Shown: one piece after another, positions 7,902 through 16,748 of the stretch
How the letters are laid out: each line of letters starts with the position of its first letter
Numbering within the stretch: position 1 is the first letter of the stretch
Assembly: GCF_014205055.1 (NCBI RefSeq)
Contig: NZ_JACHMS010000001.1
Coordinates: 3,844,001 to 3,908,000 of the forward strand
Direction: 5' to 3'
Length of the DNA stretch: 64,000 bases
Origin: Streptomyces luteogriseus
GTDB taxonomy: Bacteria; Actinomycetota; Actinomycetes; Streptomycetales; Streptomycetaceae
Notes under the pieces: generated by a model
Told to the model about the DNA's origin: nothing
Database searches by the model: none
What the model saw: only the letters and a program-made list of their open reading frames with translations
Translations under genes and position numbers: made by a program

Positions 7902-9755
7902 TCAGCCCAGCTTCGACACGTCCCGCACCGCGCCCTTGTCCGCGCTCGTCGCCATCGCCGCGTAGGCCCGCAGCGCCGCCGAGACCTTGCGGTCGCGGTT
8001 CTTCGGGGCGTACACGCCGTTCAGCGCCTGCTCGCGGCGGGCCAGCTCGGCGTCGTCCACCAGCAGCTCGATGGAGCGGTTCGGGATGTCGATGCGGACG
8101 CGGTCGCCGTCCTCGACCAGGGCGATGGTGCCGCCCGCGGCCGCCTCGGGCGAGGCGTGGCCGATGGACAGACCCGAGGTGCCGCCGGAGAAGCGGCCGT
8201 CGGTGACCAGCGCGCAGGTCTTCCCGAGGCCGCGGCCCTTCAGGTACGAGGTCGGGTAGAGCATCTCCTGCATGCCGGGGCCGCCCTTGGGGCCCTCGTA
8301 GCGGATGACGACGACGTCGCCGTCCTTGACCTGCTGGGTGAGGATCTTCTGGACGGCCTCCTCCTGCGACTCGCAGACCACCGCCGGGCCCTCGAAGGTC
8401 CAGATGGACTCGTCGACGCCGGCCGTCTTCACGACGCAGCCGTCCACGGCCAGGTTGCCCTTGAGGACCGCGAGGCCGCCGTCCTTGGAGTAGGCGTGCT
8501 CCGCGGAGCGGATGCAGCCGCCCTCGGCGTCCTCGTCCAGGGCCTCCCAGCGCTCGGACTGGGAGAAGGCCTCGGCGGAGCGGACGCAGCCGGGGGCCGC
8601 GTGCCACAGCTCGATCGCCTCGGCGGAGGGGGAACCGCCGCGCACGTCCCAGGTCTTCAGCCAGTCCGCGAGGGACGGGCTGTGCACGGAGTGCACGTCC
8701 TCGTTGAGCAGGCCGGCCCGGTGCAGCTCGCCGAGCAGGGCGGGGATGCCGCCGGCGCGGTGCACGTCCTCCATGTAGTACGTGCGGTCCTTGGCGACGT
8801 TCGGGGCGACCTTGGCCAGGCACGGCACACGGCGCGAGACCGCGTTGATCTCGTCCAGGCCGAAGGGGACGCCGGCCTCCTGGGCGGCGGCCAGCAGGTG
8901 CAGGATCGTGTTGGTCGAGCCGCCCATGGCGATGTCGAGGGCCATGGCGTTCTCGAACGCCGCGACGGACGCCACGCTGCGGGGCAGGACCGTCTCGTCG
9001 TCCTGCTCGTAGTAGCGGCGGGTGATGTCCATGACCGTATGGGCAGCGTTCACGTACAGCTGCTTGCGGGCCGTGTGCGTGGCGAGCACCGATCCGTTGC
9101 CCGGCAGGGAGAGGCCGATGGCCTCGGTCAGGCAGTTCATCGAGTTGGCGGTGAACATGCCGGAACAGGAGCCACAGGTCGGACAGGCGTTCTCCTCGAT
9201 ACGGAGGATGTCCTCGTCCGAGATCTTGTCGTTCACGGCGTCGGAGATCGCGTCGACCAGGTCGAGCGTACGGACCGTGCCGTCGACCAGGGTGGCACGG
9301 CCGGACTCCATCGGGCCGCCGGAGACGAAGACCGTGGGGATGTTCAGCCGCAGGGCGGCGTTCAGCATGCCCGGGGTGATCTTGTCGCAGTTGGAGATGC
9401 AGATCAGGGCGTCGGCGCAGTGCGCCTCGACCATGTACTCCACGCTGTCCGCGATCAGGTCGCGGGAGGGCAGGGAGTACAGCATGCCGCCGTGACCCAT
9501 GGCGATGCCGTCGTCGACGGCGATCGTGTTGAACTCGCGCGGGATGCCGCCGGCGGCGACGACCGCCTCGCTGACGATCCGGCCGACCGGCGCCAGGTGC
9601 GTGTGCCCTGGGACGAACTCGGTGAAGCTGTTGGCGACCGCGATGATCGGCTTGCGGCCGATGTCCCCACCCGGTACACCGGAGGCGCGCATAAGGGCGC
9701 GGGCGCCCGCCATGTTGCGGCCGTGGGTGACTGTGCGGGACCTCAGCTCGGGCAT
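7902..9755 (-). CDS. ilvD: Dihydroxy-acid dehydratase
   Basis: Iron-sulfur dehydratase of valine, leucine and isoleucine synthesis, acting on 2,3-dihydroxy-3-methylbutyrate and its homologue. 617 residues, full length for the family. It opens MPELRSRTVTHGRNMAGARA and carries the family motifs ISNCDKITPGML and CPTCGSCSGMFTANSMNC, whose cysteines bind the cluster. ATG at 9755 was chosen because the conserved RSRTVTHG begins right after it. Upstream in-frame codons lack homology-like content. The gene stands alone, with no other ilv genes in the window. Confidence 0.97.
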   Translation of the reverse strand: MPELRSRTVTHGRNMAGARALMRASGVPGGDIGRKPIIAVANSFTEFVPGHTHLAPVGRIVSEAVVAAGGIPREFNTIAVDDGIAMGHGGMLYSLPSRDLIADSVEYMVEAHCADALICISNCDKITPGMLNAALRLNIPTVFVSGGPMESGRATLVDGTVRTLDLVDAISDAVNDKISDEDILRIEENACPTCGSCSGMFTANSMNCLTEAIGLSLPGNGSVLATHTARKQLYVNAAHTVMDITRRYYEQDDETVLPRSVASVAAFENAMALDIAMGGSTNTILHLLAAAQEAGVPFGLDEINAVSRRVPCLAKVAPNVAKDRTYYMEDVHRAGGIPALLGELHRAGLLNEDVHSVHSPSLADWLKTWDVRGGSPSAEAIELWHAAPGCVRSAEAFSQSERWEALDEDAEGGCIRSAEHAYSKDGGLAVLKGNLAVDGCVVKTAGVDESIWTFEGPAVVCESQEEAVQKILTQQVKDGDVVVIRYEGPKGGPGMQEMLYPTSYLKGRGLGKTCALVTDGRFSGGTSGLSIGHASPEAAAGGTIALVEDGDRVRIDIPNRSIELLVDDAELARREQALNGVYAPKNRDRKVSAALRAYAAMATSADKGAVRDVSKLG

Positions 9756-9880
9756 CGTCGCTCGCTCCTTCAGAGACTGCGTCAGAGGATTCGGAGATTT
9801 CTGACTGCTACCGAGCGTACGCCGGTCATCCAGTGGGCGGGACGGTGCGTCCGGAATGCGGGACAGCCGTCTCGGGCGAC

Positions 9881-9974
9881 GGCACCCGTACACCTTGCGG
9901 ATCGGGCACCGTACGCCTTGCGGAACGGCACCCGTACGCCCTGCGGATCGGGCACCCGCCCGCCTTACGGATCG
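9881..9974. repeat. Four imperfect ~23-24-bp tandem repeats
   Basis: Copies begin at about 9881, 9905, 9928 and 9951, each resembling GGCACCCGTACGCCTTGCGG plus ATCG. The fourth copy runs into the last codons of the TetR-family gene that ends at 9965. The array occupies most of the space between ilvD (start 9755) and that gene's stop. It has no unique spacers, so it is not CRISPR. Confidence 0.75.
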
Positions 9975-10597
9975 GTCAGATGGCCCTGTACGACGGGCGC
10001 CAGCCGCGCGATGACCTGCTCCGGGTCCGCCGAGGCCAGCGGCTCGATCTTGAGGACGTACCGCAGGATCGCGGTGCCCACGAGCTGTGCCGCGGCGAGC
10101 TCGGCCCGCAGCTCGGCGTCCGGCAGCTCCAGTCGTACCGCGATGCGGCGCAGCACCTGAGTGGCGATGATCCGCCGGAAGACGGCGGCCGCGGTCTCGT
10201 TGGTGAGGGCGGACCGGACGATGGCGAGCAGCGGCGCGCGGGTCGCCGGGTTCTCCCAGACGCCGAAGAAGAAGCGGGCCAGGCGCTCCCCCACTCCGTC
10301 CAGCGGGCCCTCCTCGATGGCCTTCGGCGCCTGCAGGGCGGGTCCGAAGGACAGGGTGATCGCCGCCTCGAAGACCTGCTCCTTCGTGCCGAAGTAGTGG
10401 TGCACGAGGGCCGGATCGACGCCGGCGGACTTGGCGATGCCGCGCACGGACGTCTTCTCGTAGCCGCGCTCGGAGAACTCGTCGCGGGCGGCGGTCAGGA
10501 TGCGGTCTCGGGTGTCCGCCGACTCCGTGCGCGGGGGGCGGCCGCGACGGCGGGCGGCGGTGCCGGACCCGCTGCCGGCCGGGGGCCGGCCGGTCAC
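9965..10597 (-). CDS. TetR-family transcriptional regulator
   Basis: 210 residues. The HTH spans about 28-75: ILTAARDEFSERGYEKTS and then GIAKSAGVDPALVHHYFGTKEQ. The Arg/Gly-rich N-terminus (ARRRGRPPRTES) is typical of actinomycete TetR proteins. The GTG start at 10597 overlaps the stop of the upstream sugar-isomerase-like gene by 4 bp (GTGA), so the two are co-translated. The C-terminal domain resembles the group with LAIVRSALTNE and a long dimer helix. Target and ligand unknown. Confidence 0.9.
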   Translation of the reverse strand: MTGRPPAGSGSGTAARRRGRPPRTESADTRDRILTAARDEFSERGYEKTSVRGIAKSAGVDPALVHHYFGTKEQVFEAAITLSFGPALQAPKAIEEGPLDGVGERLARFFFGVWENPATRAPLLAIVRSALTNETAAAVFRRIIATQVLRRIAVRLELPDAELRAELAAAQLVGTAILRYVLKIEPLASADPEQVIARLAPVVQGHLTDP

Positions 10598-11418
10598 GAC
10601 CGGGGCACCTTCACCGCCGAGGCCAGGTGCAGGCGGGTGAAGGCCAGGGCCTCCGCCAGATCGGCCTCGCGCTCCGCGCTCGACATCGCGCGGCGGGTGT
10701 TGACCTCGATGACGACGTGCCCGTCGAAGCCGGTCAGGGCGAGCCGCTCCAGCACCTCGGCGCAGGGCTGGGTGCCGCGGCCGGGCACCAAGTGCTCGTC
10801 CTTGGCGGAACCCCGGCCATCGGCCAGGTGGACGTGGCCGAGCCGGTCCCCCATGCGGTCGACCATGTCCAGCGCGTCGGAGCGGGCCGTCGCGGTGTGG
10901 CTGAGGTCGATCGTGAAGTGCCGGTAGTCGTCCTTCGTCACGTCCCAGTCGGGTGCGTACGCGAGCATCTCGCGGTCGCGGTAGCGCCAGGGGTACATGT
11001 TCTCGACGGCGAACCGTACGTCCGTCTCGTTGGCCATGCGCCAGATGCCGGTGACGAAGTCCCGGGCGTACTGGCGCTGCCAGCGGAACGGCGGGTGGAC
11101 CACGACCGTGCTCGCGTCGAGCTTCTCCGCCGCCGCGCGGGCCCGCTGGAGCTTGGTCCACGGGTCGGTGGACCAGACGCGCTGCGTGATGAGCAGGCAG
11201 GGGGCGTGCACGGCCAGGATCGGGATCCGGTGGTAGTCGCTGAGTCTGCGCAGGGCCTCGATGTCCTGGCTGACCGGGTCGGTCCAGACCATGACCTCGA
11301 CTCCGTCGTAGCCGAGGCGCGCGGCGATCTCGAAGGCCGTGGCCGTCGACTCCGGGTAGACCGAGGCCGTCGACAGGGCGACCTTCGCGTCCGGGATCTT
11401 CACGGCTGGCTCTGCCAT
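10594..11418 (-). CDS. Xylose-isomerase-like TIM-barrel protein (sugar phosphate isomerase/epimerase)
   Basis: 274 residues of the AP_endonuc_2/EndoIV-like TIM barrel. Metal-site-like stretches are VHAPCLL, VVHPPF, VENMYPW, IDLSHTATA and VHLADGRG, with a final Glu in VVIEVN. These give the His/Glu/Asp set expected for a divalent metal. Members are sugar isomerases, epimerases or nucleases, and the exact substrate cannot be read here. It is upstream of and overlaps a TetR gene. The Ppx/GppA gene (stop at 11501) lies 82 bp upstream on the same strand. Confidence 0.85.
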   Translation of the reverse strand: MAEPAVKIPDAKVALSTASVYPESTATAFEIAARLGYDGVEVMVWTDPVSQDIEALRRLSDYHRIPILAVHAPCLLITQRVWSTDPWTKLQRARAAAEKLDASTVVVHPPFRWQRQYARDFVTGIWRMANETDVRFAVENMYPWRYRDREMLAYAPDWDVTKDDYRHFTIDLSHTATARSDALDMVDRMGDRLGHVHLADGRGSAKDEHLVPGRGTQPCAEVLERLALTGFDGHVVIEVNTRRAMSSAEREADLAEALAFTRLHLASAVKVPRS

Positions 11419-11500
11419 GCAGGACAGATTACGGGGTGTGGTCGGGGTGGCGTGGGGGGCCTCTTGGCGGTTGTGGTGTTTGCCATAGACGAGCGGGCTC

Positions 11501-12433
11501 CTACACGGACTCCATGTGATCCAGGCGACGCAGGATCACGCCTTCCCTCAGCGCCCAGGGGCATATCTCCACGCGCTCCACGCCGAACAGGTCCATCGCG
11601 GCCTCGGCGACCAGGGCGCCCGCCAGGAGCTGGCCGGCCCTGCCCTCGGAGACGCCCGGCAGCTCCGCGCGCTCCCGCTCGGTCATGGCGGCCAGACGCG
11701 GAACCCAGCCCTCCACGGACTCCCGCTTGAGCTCGCGCTGGACGTAGAGGCCCTCGGCGGAGCGGGCGGCGCCGGCGATGCGGGCCAGTTGCTTGAAGGT
11801 CTTCGATGTGGCGACGACGTGGTCGGGGGTGCCCAGGCGGCTGAACTCGCCGACCGTGCGGGCGATCTCGGTCCGCACATGGCGGCGCAGGGCGCGGACG
11901 TCGTCCGGATCGGGCGGGTCGCCGGGCAGCCAGCCGGCGGTGAGGCGTCCGGCGCCCAGCGGCAGCGAGGCGGCCGCGTCGGGCTCCTCGTCGATGCCGT
12001 AGGCGACCTCCAGGGAGCCGCCGCCGATGTCCAGGACCAGCAGCTTCCCGGCCGACCAGCCGAACCAGCGGCGGGCGGCGAGGAAGGTGAGCCGGGCCTC
12101 CTCGGAGCCGGTGAGGACCTGGAGCTCGACGCCGGTCTCGGCGCGTACGCGTTCGAGGACGTCATCGGCGTTGCGGGCCTCCCGTACGGCGGAGGTCGCG
12201 AACGGGAGGACCTCCTCCGCACCCTTGTCCTCGGCGGCCTGGAGCGCCTCCTTGATCACCGAGATCAGCCGGTCGACGCCGTGGGGGCCGATCGCGCCGT
12301 CGTCGTCGAGGAGCTGGGCGAGGCGCAGTTCCGCCTTGTGCGAGTGGGCGGGAAGCGGGCACGCGCCGGGGTGCGCGTCCACCACGAGCAGATGCACCGT
12401 GTTCGATCCCACGTCGAGGACACCGAGTCTCAT
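11501..12433 (-). CDS. Ppx/GppA-family phosphatase
   Basis: 310 residues. It opens with the ASKHA phosphate-1 loop VLDVGSNTVHLLV. The phosphate-2 loop VLDIGGGSLEVAYG is near residue 135 and the family stretch FATSAVREARN near 95. The enzyme removes phosphate from polyphosphate or pppGpp. The length is that of the short two-domain exopolyphosphatases, without the C-terminal HD part. The ATG at 12433 directly precedes the conserved first strand. Divergent from the Cys-rich protein gene, with about 70 bp between starts. Confidence 0.92.
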   Translation of the reverse strand: MRLGVLDVGSNTVHLLVVDAHPGACPLPAHSHKAELRLAQLLDDDGAIGPHGVDRLISVIKEALQAAEDKGAEEVLPFATSAVREARNADDVLERVRAETGVELQVLTGSEEARLTFLAARRWFGWSAGKLLVLDIGGGSLEVAYGIDEEPDAAASLPLGAGRLTAGWLPGDPPDPDDVRALRRHVRTEIARTVGEFSRLGTPDHVVATSKTFKQLARIAGAARSAEGLYVQRELKRESVEGWVPRLAAMTERERAELPGVSEGRAGQLLAGALVAEAAMDLFGVERVEICPWALREGVILRRLDHMESV

Positions 12434-12504
12434 GTACGGAACGCTACTGCCCGCCGGGCCCTCCGCCGTCCTCGGTGCGGGCACGAGGCCCGTACCCTGG
12501 ACTC

Positions 12505-13323
12505 GTGCCAAAGACGAAAAAGGCGAAGCGCGACAAATCACCGGCTGTCGTGGAATCCGACGAGAAGGGCCTCGACTTCGCTCGCGCATGGGTGGAGTTT
12601 CCTGATCCGGCGGACGACGAGCAGGTCTTCCGCTGCGATCTGACATGGCTGACCTCTCGCTGGAACTGCATCTTCGGCAGCGGCTGCCAGGGCATCCAGG
12701 CGGGCCGCGCGGACGACGGGTGCTGCACCTTGGGTGCCCACTTCTCCGACGAGGACGACGAGAAGCGCGTCGCCGGGTATGTGGCCAGGCTCACGCCGGA
12801 CATCTGGCAGCACCACGCCGAGGGCACGCGGGGCGGCTGGGTCTCCGAGGACGAGGACGGCGAGCGGCAGACGCGGCCCTTCCAGGGCTCGTGCATCTTC
12901 CAGAACCGGCCCGGCTTCAAGGGCGGCATGGGCTGCTCGCTGCACATCCTGGCCCTGAAGGAGGGCCGCGAGCCGCTGGAGACCAAGCCGGACGTGTGCT
13001 GGCAGCTGCCGGTGCGGCGGACGTACGAGTGGATCGACCGGCCCGACGACACCCGCGTCCTTCAGGTGTCGATCGGTGAGTACGACCGCCGGGGCTGGGG
13101 TCCGGGCGGCCACGACCTGCACTGGTGGTGCACGTCGGCGACCTCGGCGCACGGCGCGGGCGATCCCGTGTACGTCTCCTACCGGCCCGAACTGATCGAG
13201 CTGATGGGCAAGGCCGGCTACGACCGGCTGGTCGAGCTGTGTGAGGAGCGGCTGGCCTCCCAGCTGCCGCTGCTGGCACCGCACCCCGCGGATCCCGCGC
13301 ATCCGGCGAGCCCTGGGGCCTGA
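12505..13323 (+). CDS. Conserved Cys-rich protein, unknown function
   Basis: 272 residues from the GTG at 12505 (an in-frame GTG at 12475 would add 10). The N-terminus PKTKKAKRDKSP is basic. A metal-site-like cysteine set follows: CIFGSGCQG, then GCCTLGAHF, and later GSCIFQNR and GMGCSLHI. The C-x5-C...CC layout recalls the YkgJ-type zinc/iron-chelating proteins, but I cannot confirm the family. The central stretch WWCTSATSAHG is conserved-looking. No transmembrane segment or signal peptide is seen. It stands between a phosphatase and a convergent sigma-like gene. A cytoplasmic metalloprotein is my best guess, not an assignment. Confidence 0.75.
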   Translation: MPKTKKAKRDKSPAVVESDEKGLDFARAWVEFPDPADDEQVFRCDLTWLTSRWNCIFGSGCQGIQAGRADDGCCTLGAHFSDEDDEKRVAGYVARLTPDIWQHHAEGTRGGWVSEDEDGERQTRPFQGSCIFQNRPGFKGGMGCSLHILALKEGREPLETKPDVCWQLPVRRTYEWIDRPDDTRVLQVSIGEYDRRGWGPGGHDLHWWCTSATSAHGAGDPVYVSYRPELIELMGKAGYDRLVELCEERLASQLPLLAPHPADPAHPASPGA

Positions 13324-13331
13324 GGGCGCGG

Positions 13332-15062
13332 CTACGACGTGACCGGGCTCGGGTCGCCGCTGTCCGACGGCGGGGGCGTCGAGCCCGTGGGGTCGGTCGG
13401 GGCCGGGTCCGTCGGCGTGGGCGTGGGGTCCGGGTCGGTCGACGGGGGCGGGGTGGTCGGCGTCGGGTCCGGGTCAGGGGCGGAGGTCGTGGGCGTCGGG
13501 TCGGGGTGGGTCGGGTGCGGGTCACCCGGGCCGCTGGGGCGGGGGTCCGGGCCGGGGTCGGAGGGGCTGGGCGCGGTGCCGTAGCCCTCGATGTGGACGA
13601 CGGCACCCACCGGGGCGAGGGCGACCTGCGCGTGCCAGGGGCCCGCGGGCTCCCGCAGGTGGTCGACGTACACCTTGATCGTCACCGACTCGCCGGGCCG
13701 GAGCGTGCCCGAGGACTGGCTGAGGTAGAGCCAGGGAGCTCCCGTGGACGCGGACCAGCGGACCGGCGCCGGGCCGCTCGCGGTCAGCGTGACCAGGGTG
13801 GTGTCGCCGCTGTTGTCGGCCGTGACCTCCAGGGCGCTCTCGCGTCCCGCGCCGGCGACGCCGATGACCTCGACGGAGACGTCGGCCTTGCCGTCCTTGC
13901 CGAAGCGGGGGCCGGGGCGGGTGCTCGCATTGCCGGTGTTCTCGTAGCCGCCGCCCGCCATCTCGCCGTCCAGGCCGAACGGGTCGTCCGCCTCGCGCGC
14001 GGAGGCCGAGCGGCCGTCCTGGCCCTCGCCGATCGGGGTGCCCCGGTAGGCGGCCCACAGAGCGAGGACGGGGGCGGCGACGACGGTGGCGACGACGGTC
14101 GTGGTGACGGCACGCGCGCGCAGGCGGTCCCTGCGGGCGGCGTGGTCCTTGGGGTCCATCGGGAAGCCGCGCCGGTCGAAGCGCGGTGCGGCGTTCCGCG
14201 TGCGCGGGTGGTGGGCCATCGCCACGTGCAGGGCCGCGCGGGGCGCGGGCAGGACGGGCAGTTCGGCGGGCGTGACGCTGGTGCCGGGCCAGCGGCCGGG
14301 GATGGCGCGCTCGGCGGTGCGGCGGCAGCGGGGGCAGTCGTCGACGTGCCGGACGAGTTCGCCGCGCAGGGCCGTGCCGAGCACGAGCCGGTCGTCTCCG
14401 GCGAGGCGCGACACGCTCGGGCACGCCCCGGACTCGACCACGGCGAGGGCCGCACGCGTGCGTTCCACCTCGCAGGCGGCGGAGGCGAGCAGATCGCGGG
14501 CGGCGGCCGGGTCCATGCCGAGGACTGCGGCGACCTCGCGGGCGGCGAGGTGGTGGCGTACGGCCAGTTCGAGCGCCTCGCGCTGCTCGGGGGTGGTGCC
14601 GGCGGCCTCCGGCCAGGCCAGCAGGGCCAGTTCGCGACGGCGCCGCTCCTGGACCTCCTCGGAGGCGGCCGGGGCAGCCGGACGGTCGGCGCGCCGCCGG
14701 TCGGCGCGGCCCGCGGCATGACTGCTCTGACGTTTCTGCTTGGCCTCGGCCAGCTTGCGCAGGCACGCCCAGCGGGCCAGCGCGTACAGCCAGGCCCTGC
14801 GGTCCGCGGGTGCCTGGGGGACGTGCCGGCCGCGGCGTTCGGCGAGTGCGAGGACGTCGCCCAGGGCGGCGGTCGCGGCCTCGTGGTCGCACAGCACGGA
14901 GAGGCAGTAGGTGAACAGGCCGTCCAGGTAGGGCTCGTAGCGCGCGGGCGGCCGCTGCGCCAGCGTGCGCGCCGCCCCGCGGTCGCGCGCCTCCCGGTGC
15001 GCCCGGTGGGTACCGGCCGTGCGGGCCGAGCGGGTCGAGATCTCCGGAGTACTGCTCATCAT
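13332..15062 (-). CDS. Membrane-bound sigma-like / zinc anti-sigma / BACON fusion protein
   Basis: 576 residues. Seen in order: a region like sigma-70 region 2 (about 41-110, with LFTYCLSVL and the core WLYALARWACLRKL); a region-4-like HTH (about 155-205, TPEQREALELAVRHHLAAREVAAVLGM); a ZAS-like zinc motif His239-x3-Cys243-x2-Cys246; one transmembrane helix (about 319-338); an extracellular BACON/Ig-like domain (about 395-492) with WLYLSQSSGTL and GESVTIKVYV; and a Pro/Thr/Asp tail to the end. Sigma and anti-sigma parts on one chain would make a tethered regulator. The sigma regions are divergent, so it may no longer bind DNA. The start is ATG 15062 or 15059. Divergent from radA. Confidence 0.8.
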   Translation of the reverse strand: MMSSTPEISTRSARTAGTHRAHREARDRGAARTLAQRPPARYEPYLDGLFTYCLSVLCDHEAATAALGDVLALAERRGRHVPQAPADRRAWLYALARWACLRKLAEAKQKRQSSHAAGRADRRRADRPAAPAASEEVQERRRRELALLAWPEAAGTTPEQREALELAVRHHLAAREVAAVLGMDPAAARDLLASAACEVERTRAALAVVESGACPSVSRLAGDDRLVLGTALRGELVRHVDDCPRCRRTAERAIPGRWPGTSVTPAELPVLPAPRAALHVAMAHHPRTRNAAPRFDRRGFPMDPKDHAARRDRLRARAVTTTVVATVVAAPVLALWAAYRGTPIGEGQDGRSASAREADDPFGLDGEMAGGGYENTGNASTRPGPRFGKDGKADVSVEVIGVAGAGRESALEVTADNSGDTTLVTLTASGPAPVRWSASTGAPWLYLSQSSGTLRPGESVTIKVYVDHLREPAGPWHAQVALAPVGAVVHIEGYGTAPSPSDPGPDPRPSGPGDPHPTHPDPTPTTSAPDPDPTPTTPPPSTDPDPTPTPTDPAPTDPTGSTPPPSDSGDPSPVTS

Positions 15063-15258
15063 TCGGCGACCGTAGGGGGCCGGGAGTGGCACCTTCAGGC
15101 GGCTTGAGCACATTTAATCCGTACGGGTGAAACGATCCCTCAATCGGGGACACGAACCGGTCGTTCCGCGGCTGGCGCGGGGTGGCGAACCCCTGGCGCG
15201 CAGGCGGCCGCCGTCGGCCGGTCCCGCGATGTCAGTGCCGGCGGCTACGGTTTCGTCC

Positions 15259-16668
15259 ATGGCTGCCCGTACGAAGACCACCAAGGACCGCCCGTCCTAC
15301 CGCTGCACGGAATGCGGCTGGCAGACGGCGAAGTGGCTCGGCCGCTGCCCCGAGTGCCAGGCCTGGGGGACGGTCGAGGAGTACGGCGCGCCCGCGGTGC
15401 GTACGACGGCACCGGGCCGGGTCACCACCTCCGCCCTGCCCATCGGCCAGGTGGACGGCCGCCAGGCCACCGCCCGCCCCACCGGCGTTCCCGAGCTTGA
15501 CCGCGTGCTCGGCGGCGGGCTGGTCCCCGGCGCGGTGGTGCTGGTCGCGGGCGAGCCGGGCGTCGGCAAGTCCACGCTCCTGCTGGACGTGGCGGCCAAG
15601 TCCGCGAGCGACGAGCACCGCACGTTGTACGTCACGGGCGAGGAGTCGGCGAGCCAGGTCCGGCTGCGCGCCGACCGCATCGGCGCCATCGACGACCACC
15701 TGTATCTGGCGGCCGAGACGGATCTGGCCGCGGTGCTGGGCCACTTGGACGCGGTCAAACCGTCGCTGCTGATCATGGACTCCGTACAGACGGTGGCCTC
15801 CCCCGAGATCGACGGCGCGCCCGGCGGCATGGCCCAGGTGCGGGAGGTCGCCGGAGCCCTCATCCGCGCCTCCAAGGAACGGGGCATGTCCACGCTGCTG
15901 GTGGGCCATGTCACCAAGGACGGCGCGATCGCGGGCCCGCGCCTGCTGGAGCACCTGGTGGACGTCGTCCTGAGCTTCGAGGGCGACCGGCACGCCCGCC
16001 TGCGTCTCGTGCGAGGCGTCAAGAACCGCTACGGCACCACCGACGAGGTCGGCTGCTTCGAGCTGCACGACGAGGGCATCACGGGCCTCGCCGACCCGAG
16101 CGGGCTCTTCCTGACCCGCCGGGCCGAACCGGTCCCGGGCACCTGCCTGACCGTCACCCTGGAGGGCCGCCGCCCGCTGGTCGCCGAGGTCCAGGCGCTC
16201 ACGGTCGACTCGCAGATCCCCTCCCCGCGCCGCACCACCTCGGGTCTGGAGACCTCCCGCGTCTCGATGATGCTCGCGGTGCTGGAACAGCGGGGGCGGA
16301 TCAGCGCCTTGGGCAAAAGGGACATCTACTCCGCGACGGTCGGCGGGGTGAAGCTCACCGAGCCGGCCGCGGACCTGGCCGTCACCCTCGCCCTGGCGAG
16401 CGCGGCGAGTGACACACCTCTCCCGAAGAACCTCGTCGCGATCGGCGAAGTGGGCCTCGCGGGCGAGGTGAGACGGGTCACCGGAGTGCAGCGCAGACTG
16501 GCCGAGGCCCACCGTCTGGGCTTCACGCACGCGCTGGTCCCGGGGGACCCGGGCAAGGTCCCGGCGGGCATGAAGGTCCTGGAGGTCGCGGACATAGGGG
16601 ACGCCCTGCGGGTCCTTCCCCGCTCCCGTCGCAGAGAGGCCCCACGGGACGAGGAGGGTCGCCGGTAG
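15259..16668 (+). CDS. radA: DNA repair protein RadA
   Basis: 469 residues, the usual length. An N-terminal zinc ribbon (CTECG and CPECQ) is followed by Walker A GEPGVGKS, the RadA-specific KNRYG motif and a C-terminal Lon-like domain ending in VLPRSRRREA. It is a RecA-like helicase that extends recombination intermediates. The ATG at 15259 was chosen because the zinc ribbon starts about 20 residues later. Longer in-frame starts at 15127 and after have no family sequence. The radA-disA order is conserved in many Gram-positive bacteria, and disA starts 81 bp downstream. Confidence 0.95.
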   Translation: MAARTKTTKDRPSYRCTECGWQTAKWLGRCPECQAWGTVEEYGAPAVRTTAPGRVTTSALPIGQVDGRQATARPTGVPELDRVLGGGLVPGAVVLVAGEPGVGKSTLLLDVAAKSASDEHRTLYVTGEESASQVRLRADRIGAIDDHLYLAAETDLAAVLGHLDAVKPSLLIMDSVQTVASPEIDGAPGGMAQVREVAGALIRASKERGMSTLLVGHVTKDGAIAGPRLLEHLVDVVLSFEGDRHARLRLVRGVKNRYGTTDEVGCFELHDEGITGLADPSGLFLTRRAEPVPGTCLTVTLEGRRPLVAEVQALTVDSQIPSPRRTTSGLETSRVSMMLAVLEQRGRISALGKRDIYSATVGGVKLTEPAADLAVTLALASAASDTPLPKNLVAIGEVGLAGEVRRVTGVQRRLAEAHRLGFTHALVPGDPGKVPAGMKVLEVADIGDALRVLPRSRRREAPRDEEGRR

Positions 16669-16748
16669 ACTTTGCCCTGGTCTCGCCCGTCCGTGCGAAC
16701 CGAGCGCGCGACACGGGGGCGCCCAGAACCTGCGACCGGAGGAGTGCA

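Noticed and set aside
9881..9974. Possible CRISPR array
   Set aside because: Repeats are directly adjacent with no unique spacers, and no cas genes are in the window.
13506..15107. 533-codon + strand frame opposite the sigma/BACON fusion
   Set aside because: It is the shadow of the minus-strand gene. It is Gly/Ala/Arg-rich and shows no motif.
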